Positions 54,822 through 64,000 of a DNA stretch of 64,000 bases are shown one piece after another. Within the stretch, counting starts at the first letter, position 1. Each line of letters starts with the position of its first letter. The DNA comes from Lytechinus pictus (Eukaryota > Echinodermata > Echinoidea > Temnopleuroida > Toxopneustidae). The position numbers were made by a program, and so were the translations under genes. The stretch is taken from contig NC_087246.1 of the NCBI RefSeq assembly GCF_037042905.1, positions 31,672,001 to 31,736,000 of the forward strand. Reading direction: 5' to 3'. The notes below the pieces were generated by a model. That model was not told the origin of the DNA, did not search any database, and saw nothing but the letters and a program-made list of their open reading frames with translations.

Positions 54822-55559
54822 GACCTAGAAACGGGACACATATTCATGTTTTGTAAATCATGAAAGGATGAGTAATTAGGTATATTCCGACATTAATAAT
54901 GCGAGCGCAAAGCACGAGCTGAAAATCTTTGATATTCTGATCTGAAACTGGATAATGATTTAATAAATAGAGAACAAGCTCTTATCTATTAAACATGCGC
55001 GCGTGTTTCATATTTTGACCTAGAATCTGGACATTTTGAATGCATTTTTTTTTCATGAAAATAAATAAAGCGAGCGCGAAAATATATTTGATATCCCGAT
55101 CTGAAAAAAGGTCAATTCAAACTCTATATTTCAAGCACTAGGAATCTTATGAGGTGGATATGGATCGCACTATTATTGCTTTGAGTTTTGACATAGGGCC
55201 GGGACATTCTAAGGACAATTTGTCATCATATGAACATGATGACTATCTTCCTATTCCTCTTCCTAAGCACGAGATGAAACTTGTCGATATTCCATTCTGA
55301 AAGAAGGACAATTTATTTATTGAATTTATATCTTATTAATTAATTTGATAAGCCTATGAGAGCGCCAAATATGTTAATATTATGGCCTGAAAACTGGAAA
55401 TTATTTTTTTCTTTCCCCCTTTTTATTGTTTTCCCTCTGGCAATAAGGGGGGGGGGGGCGGGCCCCTCGCCCCCTGCATCGGCCTATGCGGTGCCACTGA
55501 CAGACCATAATAAAAAAAACAATATTAGAGCGTGTTGCAGATTTAGCTAACTCAGTTAG

Positions 55560-55835
55560 TTGACCGTCAATGCCGATAAAAACTGCCTCCTTTTTGTCAC
55601 AATTTTTTTATTTTCCTCTATTTTGTTTTCTTTTGTTTCTGTATTGCTTGTTGGTCTCTACTTGTTTGTTTGTTTGTTCAGTTTACTCATGTACATTATA
55701 TTTGTCTATTATCTTTTTGATCAGTTCAAAATAATGTTGAAACAGTTACATATATTCTATTTGTATTATGTTACTCGAAAAATAATGATATTGTATTTGT
55801 GTTGAATGAATTCAATAAAACAACTTAAAACAAAA
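55560..55835 (+). other. LINE-like or transcript 3' end, no frame
   Basis: A T-rich stretch (tttgtttgtttgttc) ends in gaattcaataaaacaactta followed by A-rich sequence. This looks like a retroposed 3' UTR with an AATAAA and an A-rich tail. No coding part recognised. Confidence 0.3.
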
Positions 55836-55984
55836 CAAAAAAATCAAATAATTCTATTTAATTCCATACGTAGCTAGTGTATTATGATTTTACTTATTAC
55901 TCAGTAAATATTTACATGCAATTATGACATGCATTATGCTTAACTTTGATTTAATTATCTGTTCAGTAATTTCTATCCTTTCAT

Positions 55985-56180
55985 TTTGGGAAAAACGAAC
56001 CTTATTTCATTTTCGGACTAACGAACCTTATTTCGTTTTCGGACTAACGAACCTATTTCATTTTCGGACTAACGAACCTATTTCATTTTCGGAATAACTA
56101 ACCTTCGGACAAACGACCTTTCGGAATTACGAACCTTCGGAATAATGAACCTTCGGAATAACGAACCTTCGGAATAAAAT
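55985..56180. repeat. TTCGGAATAACGAACC minisatellite
   Basis: First about four units of ~24-28 bp (cattttcggactaacgaacc), then five shorter ~16-bp units (aacgaaccttcggaat). The unit has partial dyad symmetry (ttcg…cgaa). Confidence 0.85.
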
Positions 56181-56369
56181 ATGTCGCCATCTTGTCAAAG
56201 GAGTATACATGTAAAAGTAAATAAAACACCACTCGGCATGATACTAGTGAGTATGAGGGAGGGGGGGGTAGCTGTATGAAAATTAGGGTGTATCCAATAT
56301 CCAGCATATACCTGTATAGACAATTTGATACGCGCCATTACAAGGATAGTATGTTGTTATCATTATTGC

Positions 56370-56535
56370 TGTGTTATAATACATATTGATAAAATCAAAG
56401 GTCTTTTGGAATTCTCATAAGAATAGATTGATGTTATTTGTACACGATGATAATGATCAGTTTACCACTATTCTGAAGAGAACCCAGACGATATAAACTT
56501 TAATAAATCTGCAACTGACGGATCATAGTGCAAAG
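56370..56535 (+). promoter_or_regulatory. TRIM copy 2 promoter and non-coding first exon
   Basis: Aligned with copy 1: caaaggtc, then tggaattctc (56407-56416), the eroded form of the NF-kB-like palindrome. Next come 'gataatgatcagtttacc', 'agagaacccag', a TATA-like atataaac (56491-56498), and the donor gtgcaaag|gtgagtgaaa at 56535/56536. Confidence 0.55.
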
Positions 56536-58279
56536 GTGAGTGAAATAATTTTGCTCAAATAAAAAACTTGTGTACATTTTTATTCACATCGATGAAAGTC
56601 TTAGCCATTTAGCCTACGGAATGTCTCCCGAAGTCACAGTGTGGCGCAATTCCAAAGGTGGAAAATGTATTAAACTTATGTATGAAAAAAAAAAAAAAAA
56701 AATTATTTTTCTAATTTACAAAAGGATTGGCCTACTATACCAAACGAAAATAAGTTGTTTGTGAAAACTATACTAGAAACAATTAAATGAATAATTACGA
56801 ATAATAAAAATTACCTTATCAAAGAAACATTGATATTCAGATTATGATAATTCAATGTTGGATTCTTTATTGTGAGCTCAATATAGTGATGTTAAGCTAA
56901 TATTCAAGCGATGCATATATACACAACAAAAAAAAGTAAGTCCCCCCATGAACAAACATCAATAATTTCCGAACCAATGCGAGTTTTTGATATATTTTTA
57001 CATGAGCGTGTAGGTAATTTTATAAGCTACCCTCTTAGTAAATGTTATGAACGTATTTTACATCATGCTTCAGTGAGCACCGTCAGAAGGCAAAAATTTC
57101 ACTTTTCAAAAGTCACAAGCCAAAAATCATGACTTTGATTTCATTTTATTGGAACTGATTCCACATTCTCATCATGAAAAATAGTCAGAAGGCTTGTAAA
57201 AAGTACTTTCTAAAAGACGATACAATTCACGGTTGAATAAACACAAGTCCAAATTTGCTATAATTGGATCTTTTACAAATTTTCATCAATAAAAATGATA
57301 GCATATGATGACAGTTATTTTTGGGAAGAGTATCTTCAGCAATATTCATCGTTTCACGGTTCAATGAACATTTATTGAAAACAAAAAATACGATTTTCAA
57401 ATATCATAGGCAAGTATTGTTTCATTTTGGTAACTGAAACTGATCTTTTATCAACTTTTTCGTTATGTTCATGACCAATTAACATGCTTCAATGATTCAA
57501 AGGCGTTTAATTAAACATTCACGCTTGAATGAACATGTGGAATGTGATTAGCTCTTTTTTTACGTTATTGGAAAAAATGCACCTTGTAACTATGGATATC
57601 TGTCACAAACCTCCTTGCATGGTTCATTTGATTTGATTTTTATGAAAATCCCGATGTTTGATGCATCAGTGAGCACACAATATTCGAAAATTATGTAAAT
57701 GAGAAGAAAGTTCAAGGCTTTGGCCCCACTCTGTGCCGTATCGAATTGTTATTTTGGTGTGCGCGCCTTTTGGACAGTGTTACTCTGAAGCCTTTAGCGA
57801 AGTTTCATGAAATAACTGTTGGCAAAAGTAACAAAAACCGTCCATGAAACAAAACCATTATTTCATATTTGTTAAAATTTTGACTTCCTCTCTCATAGAC
57901 TTGTGTACATTATGAGCGCATATGTTTAAGAATAAGTAACCCCTTATTCAATATGGTGGAACTTTTTTCAAGGCTGTCTTTAGCAATGTCATTTGGCAGT
58001 AATATTTATCAACCTATGGGCAGAATTCTGTGCAAAAATGAAATCGATTTGTTTATTAACGGATAAAGTGAATATTGGGGGCAAATTCGGTTTCAAATGT
58101 GACTTTAATTGCTGTTGTGTTTATCATCCATCATTTCTATCACCACACACTTACCGAACTTAACATTTTCATGGTTGAGCGAGCACATTCGAAAACTTAG
58201 GAATGAATACTCTTTATACTGCATAAATGTATTCTTTTTCTAACAATTTCTCATGATCAGTTTAATTTATGGACAAATC

Positions 58280-58414
58280 AGTGGTGGATCCAGAATTTAA
58301 AAATGGGGGAGGGGCCTATAATCGGGGGAGCCACCAACATTTTCAAATTATAATATGACCTAACAAGTTGTCGAGGATACTACCAAAAACCCCTATGATG
58401 ATACGTCACAATAC
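58280..58414. mobile_element. hAT-like end fragment nested in the 2-kb element
   Basis: cagtggtggatccagaattt followed by G-rich sequence, as in the other hAT-like ends of the window. The right end is unclear. Confidence 0.4.
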
Positions 58415-58577
58415 AGGGGCCGCGGAACGGTTTTCAAAGTGTGGGGGAGGGGCTGAGCCAAAAATGGGGGGGGGGGGGCTGACCATGCAAAAAATCACAA
58501 TCGTATGGTCATTTTTACATTTTTGTACATAATTTTTGAAAAAAGTGGCCCCAACCCCGCTTCCGCGGCCCCTGCGA
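58415..58577. mobile_element. CAGGGGCCGCGGA hAT-like MITE, copy 1
   Basis: Starts caggggccgcggaacggttt (58415) and ends cgcttccgcggcccctg (to about 58574), with 'tggggggggggggctgacc' and 'tatggtcatttttacattt' inside. A second copy is at 59390-59545. Confidence 0.7.
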
Positions 58578-59389
58578 TATTGTGCTCACTCAACCATGAA
58601 CATACGATATCAAAATTGTGTGTGGAGTGGCTAAATGATGAATAGCAAAACAGCATAACACCATAACATTCACCTAAAAACAACTTTTGCCCAACTTTGT
58701 ATTTGCACAATCTGAAAAACGACTCTTGTGACTTTCAAAAATTGTCATTTTTTATTAAATCTTTAATTACTCATGCATGACTCACCCAATCAATCTCATT
58801 TTTCCCCAGGAGTTGCTTAATGAGTTTAGAAAACCACCTACGAAATATCATATCTCAAAATAACTCCGTTCAAAAGTTACAGCAATTAGATTTAGGGGGA
58901 CTTACTTTTTTTGTTGTGTATAGTTTAAATGTGGTAGCTTTATATAAATTTATCAAATTTTGATATCATTTTCACTTTTCTGCTTACTTTATATCAACAG
59001 CAACGGAATCTCATATCTGAAAGGAAAATTTCAAAGATTAGAAGGTGAAAATTAATTCATATATGTAAGAACGTATATTCCGGAAAGATGAAGAGATAAC
59101 AAATCACGAAGGAAGTACGTTGTGCCTTTCTTAATGAAAATAAAATGTTAAACTATGTTTACATGCACACACACATTTCATTCTTTTTCTACTTATCATT
59201 AACATTATTATCATTTATCACTTCTTAGAATAAAAATCCCTGGAGCTATATTACACCTGTTTAATCAAGGCTAAAGAATGAATAAATCTAGAAATAAACG
59301 ACATACCATTCTTTCGTTCCTTTCAAAATCGTGTGTGTGTTTAATGGGGGGGGGGGGGTTGGCAGCTAAATCATCCTGCTTCTATAGAG

Positions 59390-59545
59390 CAAGGGGCTGC
59401 GGAGCGGTTTTGAAAGTGGGGGGGGGGCTGACCATGCAAAAAAAAAGAATCATAATCAGATGGTCACATTACGTTTTTGTACACTTTTGGGAAAAAGTGT
59501 GGGGGCTGAGGCCCCCACTGCCCCCCCCCTCCGTTTCCGTGGCCT
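59390..59545. mobile_element. CAGGGGCCGCGGA hAT-like MITE, copy 2
   Basis: Starts caaggggctgcggagcggtt and ends ccctccgtttccgtggc, with the same G run, 'gctgaccatgcaaaaa' and 'agatggtcacat' words as the copy at 58415. TRIM copy 1 preserves the empty site: ctatagaggtacgctcc at about 37546-37562, against ctatagag (59382-59389) and ctctgagaggtacgctc here, consistent with an ~8-bp duplication. Confidence 0.75.
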
Positions 59546-59639
59546 CTGAGAGGTACGCTCCAGAGACGAAAGAAGGTCATTGTTTCCCTTCTTATGAATT
59601 CTTTTTTTTTTTCATTTTGTAATTCTGTAGAGTTCAATC

Positions 59640-61475
59640 ATGGCTGAGGAATTAAAAGACACGATTTCTCAGAGTCTGGAGTGTCCTGTTTGTCTGACTA
59701 CCTTCACTGATCCAAAGATCCTGTCTTGTTCCCACACCTACTGCAAGGTCTGTCTGGAAAAGCTCTTGGAATCCCATGGTGATGATCAGATGATCCGATG
59801 CCCTGTCTGCAGAGATTATACCCAGGTCCCAAACAAAGATGTCAGCAAACTACCGGCAAGCCTAGCTTTCAGGAATCTTATAGAGGACGTGAAAAATCAA
59901 CATCAAATTTGCACGAATTGTGATTCCGAGGATAAGCCCAAAGCTGTTGACTACTGCCAAGACTGTAGCAACTATCTATGTATTACTTGCCACAATATGC
60001 ACTCTCAGTGGAAAAACTTTGTCGATCATGAGATCATAGCCATGAGTGAGATCTCATCAGGAAAGGTGTCAATACGTAGATACCGGAAATGCAGGAAACA
60101 TCCGAAAGAAGATGAAGAATGTTTCTGTTCTAATTGTAAGAGATTCACATGCTTCAGGTGTGCTGTTATGGAACATAAAGATCAAGGACACCAGGTCATC
60201 GAGTCAGCTGCTTATGAAAGTAATCACACGAAGACCATCGAAGGGCTTAAATCCAAGGTGGAGAAGAAACAATCTTGCTTTCAAAATTACATCGATCTCA
60301 TCGATGAAGAGAAAAAGTGTGTGGATGATGCTATGAAGCATTGCACAGATGACATCAACAAAGCATACGAAGAAGCAGTTCGGCAGTTGACAGAGAAGAG
60401 AGAAATTCTCCTTGGTGAAGTCAAGGGAAAGACTAAAAGAGCAGAGGAAGCCCTTGAAGAAATGAAGAAATCAGCTCAGCAGCGCATCAATCAGTTGACG
60501 ACCATTGCTGAGATGGTAACCAATAGGAGAAATGCACCAGTAGACATGGATACTTTGGCTGTGTATGACACATTATGTGAAGACCTACAAGAGGCCTTAA
60601 ATCAGGAAAATCCTGATTATGAGCAGCCGAATAAAACATGCGGGAAGGCGAAAGGTTCCATTTTTGAGAGAAATGTTGGAAAGGACGGGTTAAATCTCGG
60701 TAAAATTGTTAATGTAGTTGCAAAGAGCATTAGTTTGCCTACTAAAAATAGCATGAGTGCCATGATAAACACACCAGATGGTAGGATGGCAGTAGGATGT
60801 GCAGCGCGTGGTGTGAACATCTTCTCTGCTGATGGTCATCTCCAGCAGACAGTCCTCAAGGATGTTTGGATTAGTGCATTAGGTTTCCTCTCTGATGGTC
60901 GATGTGTTGTAATTGATTACTCAAACACGGTAGCACTGTACACACCAGAGTTCATGAAGTTGAATGTGATGTTTGAGACTCTGAATTACGATGAAGGTGG
61001 GTTTTCTCACCTCACTATTGATAATGATGATCTGATCTATGTTAGCTACATGAAACCCAAGAATATCCTGGTGTTCTCATCAGCAGGTGGGAAGGCAATC
61101 AAGGAGATACCATGCCAAGGATATGAGCCTTGGCAAATCGCTTCTTACAATGATTCACTAATCATTAGAACAGGTAATACTGTACGATTGATAGACAAAG
61201 AAGGTGATGTAAAACATACATTAACAAAACCAAGTAATACTTGCCTATATGCTGCAGTGTCTCAAAGCAATACAATCCTGGTAGCCACGGTGAAGTACAA
61301 AGAAGGTTTGGTGAGCATTGATGAGTACAATGACGAGCTGAAGCACGTTCGAAACCTCGTTAATGAGTACAAGATTGAGAAGCCCATAAAGAGATATTGG
61401 TATTATCTCCAGCAGTACCGATCAGGAGAGATCGCATTCTGTACTCTTGATAATCTCTATATTATGATAACATAA
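59640..61475 (+). CDS. TRIM-family E3 ubiquitin ligase, copy 2 (TRIM56/45-like architecture)
   Basis: 611 codons, collinear with copy 1 and roughly 85-90% identical by eye. All RING (residues 15-57), B-box 1 (91-130) and B-box 2 (151-184) zinc ligands are kept, followed by the coiled coil (about 195-300) and an NHL-like propeller region (about 370-605). Differences cluster in the propeller, such as IALPTKDSMNV in copy 1 against ISLPTKNSMSA here, a one-residue deletion (CGEVRG against CAARG) and single-residue changes near the end. In the RING loop, residues 46-47 change from RA to HG. Conservation of every zinc ligand and an unbroken frame argue that it is functional. The propeller usually sets partner choice, so the copies may differ in target. 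The start is the first ATG after the acceptor at 59630. Confidence 0.92.
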   Translation: MAEELKDTISQSLECPVCLTTFTDPKILSCSHTYCKVCLEKLLESHGDDQMIRCPVCRDYTQVPNKDVSKLPASLAFRNLIEDVKNQHQICTNCDSEDKPKAVDYCQDCSNYLCITCHNMHSQWKNFVDHEIIAMSEISSGKVSIRRYRKCRKHPKEDEECFCSNCKRFTCFRCAVMEHKDQGHQVIESAAYESNHTKTIEGLKSKVEKKQSCFQNYIDLIDEEKKCVDDAMKHCTDDINKAYEEAVRQLTEKREILLGEVKGKTKRAEEALEEMKKSAQQRINQLTTIAEMVTNRRNAPVDMDTLAVYDTLCEDLQEALNQENPDYEQPNKTCGKAKGSIFERNVGKDGLNLGKIVNVVAKSISLPTKNSMSAMINTPDGRMAVGCAARGVNIFSADGHLQQTVLKDVWISALGFLSDGRCVVIDYSNTVALYTPEFMKLNVMFETLNYDEGGFSHLTIDNDDLIYVSYMKPKNILVFSSAGGKAIKEIPCQGYEPWQIASYNDSLIIRTGNTVRLIDKEGDVKHTLTKPSNTCLYAAVSQSNTILVATVKYKEGLVSIDEYNDELKHVRNLVNEYKIEKPIKRYWYYLQQYRSGEIAFCTLDNLYIMIT

Positions 61476-62089
61476 AAATTGTGGATGAAACCACAAGAAA
61501 TACGTCGTATAATAACATTGTATACAGCTTTAAAATTGACTTTCTAGATGACATAAATTTCTTCATACAGTTCTTCAACTTTCCTAGAAAAAAAATCCAA
61601 AATTATCAGTAACCGGTACTTTCGCTGTGTCTTTATTTTACGATGATGTCAATTAAGCTGATCAGAAGTGAATAGAATGTGGATATAAACTTTGACATAA
61701 TGGTTAAAAGTAGTCCAAGACATTATTCAACCACAATCTGTTTTCAGATGTCTCGGTATTTTCTTATCAAATCCCGATCAAAGTGAATTTAACTGACTGA
61801 TCTGTGGAAAATGTAATAATGAAACGAATCAATAAAAATACAATAAATGAATTCTAAATTGATAAAATTGTATAGCTTCATTCATGTCAATATGTTAATT
61901 TCAAATGCAAAAACAAGTTAATGTAAACGATTGAAGAACTTTTAATGATCAACGGTGACATTTAAAATATTAACCATGTACAGTATGGTTAAACAGGATT
62001 GCTTAGAATATAAAGAAACATTTATGAACATATAAAAATTAATGGATGATTTACAACAATTCTGAATAGAGATAACAGGGCCCTGGGAA
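61476..62089. other. TRIM copy 2 3' flank with poly(A) signals
   Basis: AATAAA at 61831-61836 and again at 61842-61847, about 360 nt after the stop, are the likely cleavage signals. A segment near 61985-62050 (aaacaggattgcttagaata, tataaaaattaatggatgat) matches the copy 1 flank at 41140-41200. No other gene. Confidence 0.55.
61831..61847 (+). terminator. Tandem AATAAA polyadenylation signals, TRIM copy 2
   Basis: Two canonical hexamers 11 bp apart, downstream of the TRIM copy 2 stop codon, with no intervening gene. Confidence 0.5.
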
Positions 62090-62560
62090 CGACTTTTAAG
62101 GTCAATGAACTTTGGCCATGTTGGGGGTATTTGTTTAATAACCATCATAACTCTGTAAGTGTATGGATCTAGTTCATAAACTTGGACATAAGAGTAATCA
62201 AGTATCACTGAACATCCCATGCGAGTTTCAGGTCACATGACCAAAGTCAAAGGTCAATTTAGGTCATTGAACTTTGGCCATTTTGAAGGTAATTATTAGA
62301 TTGCTGTAATAACTTTCAAAGTTTATAGATATAGTTTATAAAATGTGGATATAGGGGTAATCAAGTATTACTGACAAGTCTTAGGTCGCATGATCGAGGT
62401 CAAATGTCATTTATTGTCAATGAACGTAGTATTGTATCATTATATGAATGTTGTTTTTGTGAATAATTATTTTATAGTAGTTTTCAAAGCCAGCACTGCT
62501 GCTATATTGAATGGCGCGATGCAAGTGAGACTGCCAGAGGCGCTCCACTTGTTTGACTGG
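62090..62560 (-). repeat. GTCTCACCTGCAT dispersed repeat, reverse orientation
   Basis: In reverse it starts 'agtggagcgcctctggcagt', 'ctcacttgcatcgcgc' (62553 leftward) and follows the family through two modules with 'catgtgacc', 'cagtgatacttgattactct' and 'atggccaaagttcattgacc'. TRIM copy 1 lacks it at the equivalent place. Confidence 0.75.
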
Positions 62561-62985
62561 GGGTGCTGATGTAAATTTGGCAAGCGAAAAAAAGTTTCTT
62601 TACAAAATGTAGGTGATTACATTTCTCAATTTTGTCACACCTTCCGGAATTCCAGGGGCTGCTGCCTATGGAGAATAATACACGCAGCACCCCCAAGGAC
62701 AATATTGGAGGTGCTTCAGCATCCTCGGCACCCCCGCTTTCCAGGACCATGAGAGATAATCATTTTGACGCCAATATTATGGAGCAGCAGCGATATTTTT
62801 TCGAGCAAAATATTCACAACACATGTTTCTCTAAACATGTTCTATGGGAGTTACTAAATTGCCCCCTCTCCTTCTCTTAGTCCTTATATTTTGTTATCTA
62901 GTTTGTGTTACGCAGGCGTATCTTGCTACAAGTCGTTTTCCTGGGGTTTTATGCTTATATCATTCAGACAATTTGTATATATTTG
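62561..62985. other. Intergenic, no gene recognised
   Basis: Short gggggtgctg (62560) and gcagcaccccc (62684) inverted words suggest a small or decayed element at 62560-62692. Nothing else is supported. Confidence 0.35.
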
Positions 62986-64000
62986 TATTTTGTACATTTT
63001 AGTTGATTTCTATCGATTTGTACTTGTCGGAGAAAAGATGAACAATCAAAAAGAAGAAATTACATCATGTATTCAATTTACTTGTAGCAAATATTTGATC
63101 TTGCAGTTGCCTGCATAGAGTTACACATGTGGACTATGCATTCTCCATACTTAAAATATAATATTTCTGATTTTGATAAAATTCTATTGTTTTACATAAT
63201 TTACATATTGTGAACATTATGTAATCCAATATAATTTTATCAAAATCAGAAATGAAATAACAAAGTTATGGATTTTCAAAATTTTCATTATGCATTTTAT
63301 CCCTATATCTGTGAAAAAGGTTCATGAATATGGATTGAGTGATCTGACAATCACCTTATATTTTTTTGTATTTTATTATAAAAAATTATAATATTCATTT
63401 TAGTTTCTGTCTGTATAATATTTAAAATATGATTGATTACTGATCGAATGTGATGTGCAAGAAACACATTGTTTGTATAATGTTTATTTTCTTGTTTGTA
63501 GTCGGTTTGTACTGGTAGAAGAAAAGGTGTACAATGAAAAAGAAGGAAATAGATCATGTATTCAATTGACTTGTAACATAATATTCTCATATTATTATTA
63601 TTGTGGTTGCCTGAAAAGAGTTATTTAGACATGCCTTTAAAAGACTATGAGTTCTCCATGGAGACTGAAAAAAAATATGATCTGAAGTAAAAGAGTACAC
63701 CTGTTTATGTAAAATAGTATTTCCTCAAAAAACCCAAAATGAAATGACAAAAATTATGGATTTTCGAGTGTTGCATTATGCATTCTACCGGTGAAACAGT
63801 TATGAATGTCATCATGAATATGAAGTGAGCTGACAATGCCACCATACCCTTTTTATTATGAAAATTTACAAGATTATTTTTTTGTTTCTGCTCAAAGAAA
63901 AAACAAAAATGAGTGATTAATGATCAAATATGATGTATAAGAACCACATTGGTGATCGAGGTAACTTGTTTTGGGAGAAAAAGACATAGTTTAAACTCTT
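62986..64000. repeat. Downstream tandem segment of TRIM copy 2 (match to 41.7-42.8 kb)
   Basis: The sequence gattgattactgatcgaatg (about 63431), aagaaggaaatagatcatgt (about 63539) and ttgcattatgcattctaccg (about 63770) follows the copy 1 flank in the same order with few changes up to the window edge. It marks the right part of the segmental duplication. Non-coding. Confidence 0.8.

Larger units (their letters stand above)
53179..55499. mobile_element. Possible hAT-like element filled with GCGAGCGCGAAGC repeats
   Basis: The left edge 'cagtgccaggcgaggatcca' follows a long G run. The right edge is a G run then 'ggcccctcgccccctgcatc', 'ggcctatgcggtgccactg'. Both edges carry CAGTG-type ends but no matching 8-bp duplication. 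The interior (53340-55090) carries about eleven copies of a gcgagcgcgaagcgcgagct-like word and a higher-order repeat of about 516 bp (agtgacctgtt at about 53430 and 53947). Confidence 0.45.
56918..58922. mobile_element. 2-kb inverted-terminal element with TA duplication inside the TRIM copy 2 intron
   Basis: Termini acacaacaaaaaaaagtaag followed by tccccc (56921) and gggggacttactttttttgt, tgtgta (to 58920) are inverted copies of about 26 bp, with TA at both flanks. The copy 1 intron lacks it. The interior has no transposase. It carries a diverged subrepeat (catggttgagcgagcac-like words near 57070, 57228, 57350, 57515, 57665, 58170 and inverted at 58575). A hAT-like MITE is nested at 58415-58575. 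A non-autonomous TA-target (Tc1/mariner-class or similar) element is the simplest call. Confidence 0.75.
56536..59630 (+). other. Intron 1 of TRIM copy 2 (expanded by insertions)
   Basis: Donor gtgagtgaaat at 56536; acceptor aattctgtag ends at 59630, nine nucleotides before the ATG. Compared with the 1.15-kb copy 1 intron, the extra length is mainly the 2-kb TA-flanked element (56920-58920) and a hAT-like MITE (59390-59545). Confidence 0.6.

Overview
The window reads as eukaryotic, intron-containing, AT-rich animal DNA, most likely from an echinoderm (sea urchin-like). This is inferred from a local expansion of TRIM (RING/B-box) genes, a tRNA-derived SINE, and a dense mix of foldback elements, hAT-like elements with poly-G tracts, decayed LINEs and a Ty3/Gypsy element. 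No species call can be proven from the sequence alone.

Layout. 0-16 kb is almost wholly transposon-derived: palindromic MITEs, a hAT-type element with an intact 8-bp target duplication (5.0-6.6 kb), a 3.7-kb giant inverted repeat whose arms are tandem arrays (8.07-11.8 kb), and a repeat family carrying nuclear-receptor-like DR1 motifs. 15.4-20.6 kb is a nested satellite region ending in a 290-bp tandem array. 21-32.5 kb holds scattered minus-strand segments bounded by good splice signals (possible non-coding or 5' exons of an unknown gene whose promoter may lie near 32.5 kb), four large inverted repeats and two LINE tails. 32.67-33.9 kb is a ~104-bp satellite with a 4-monomer higher-order repeat. 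It abuts a truncated minus-strand Ty3/Gypsy gag-pol gene (33.9-35.5 kb) with its 5' LTR (35.6-36.3 kb).

The functional core is a segmental duplication. TRIM copy 1 (promoter ~36.3 kb, coding exon 37,644-39,479) and TRIM copy 2 (promoter ~56.4 kb, coding exon 59,640-61,475) each have a short non-coding first exon, one intron and one 611-codon coding exon, and they share downstream tandem sequence. A third, orphan copy of the promoter and first exon lies at 50.63-50.84 kb with no coding exon behind it. Copy 1 and the orphan carry NF-kB-like palindromes upstream of a TATA box; the copy 2 site is eroded. Each copy has since taken different insertions (Gypsy LTR, SINE and MITE in copy 1; a 2-kb TA-target element and a hAT MITE in copy 2), and the paralogue shows the empty site for several of them.

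Between the TRIM copies (42.8-56.3 kb) lie GATA microsatellites inside an inverted repeat, a degenerate L1/Tx1-like LINE tail, and a block of GCGAGCGCGAAGCGCGAGC-type repeats that records two precise MITE insertions.
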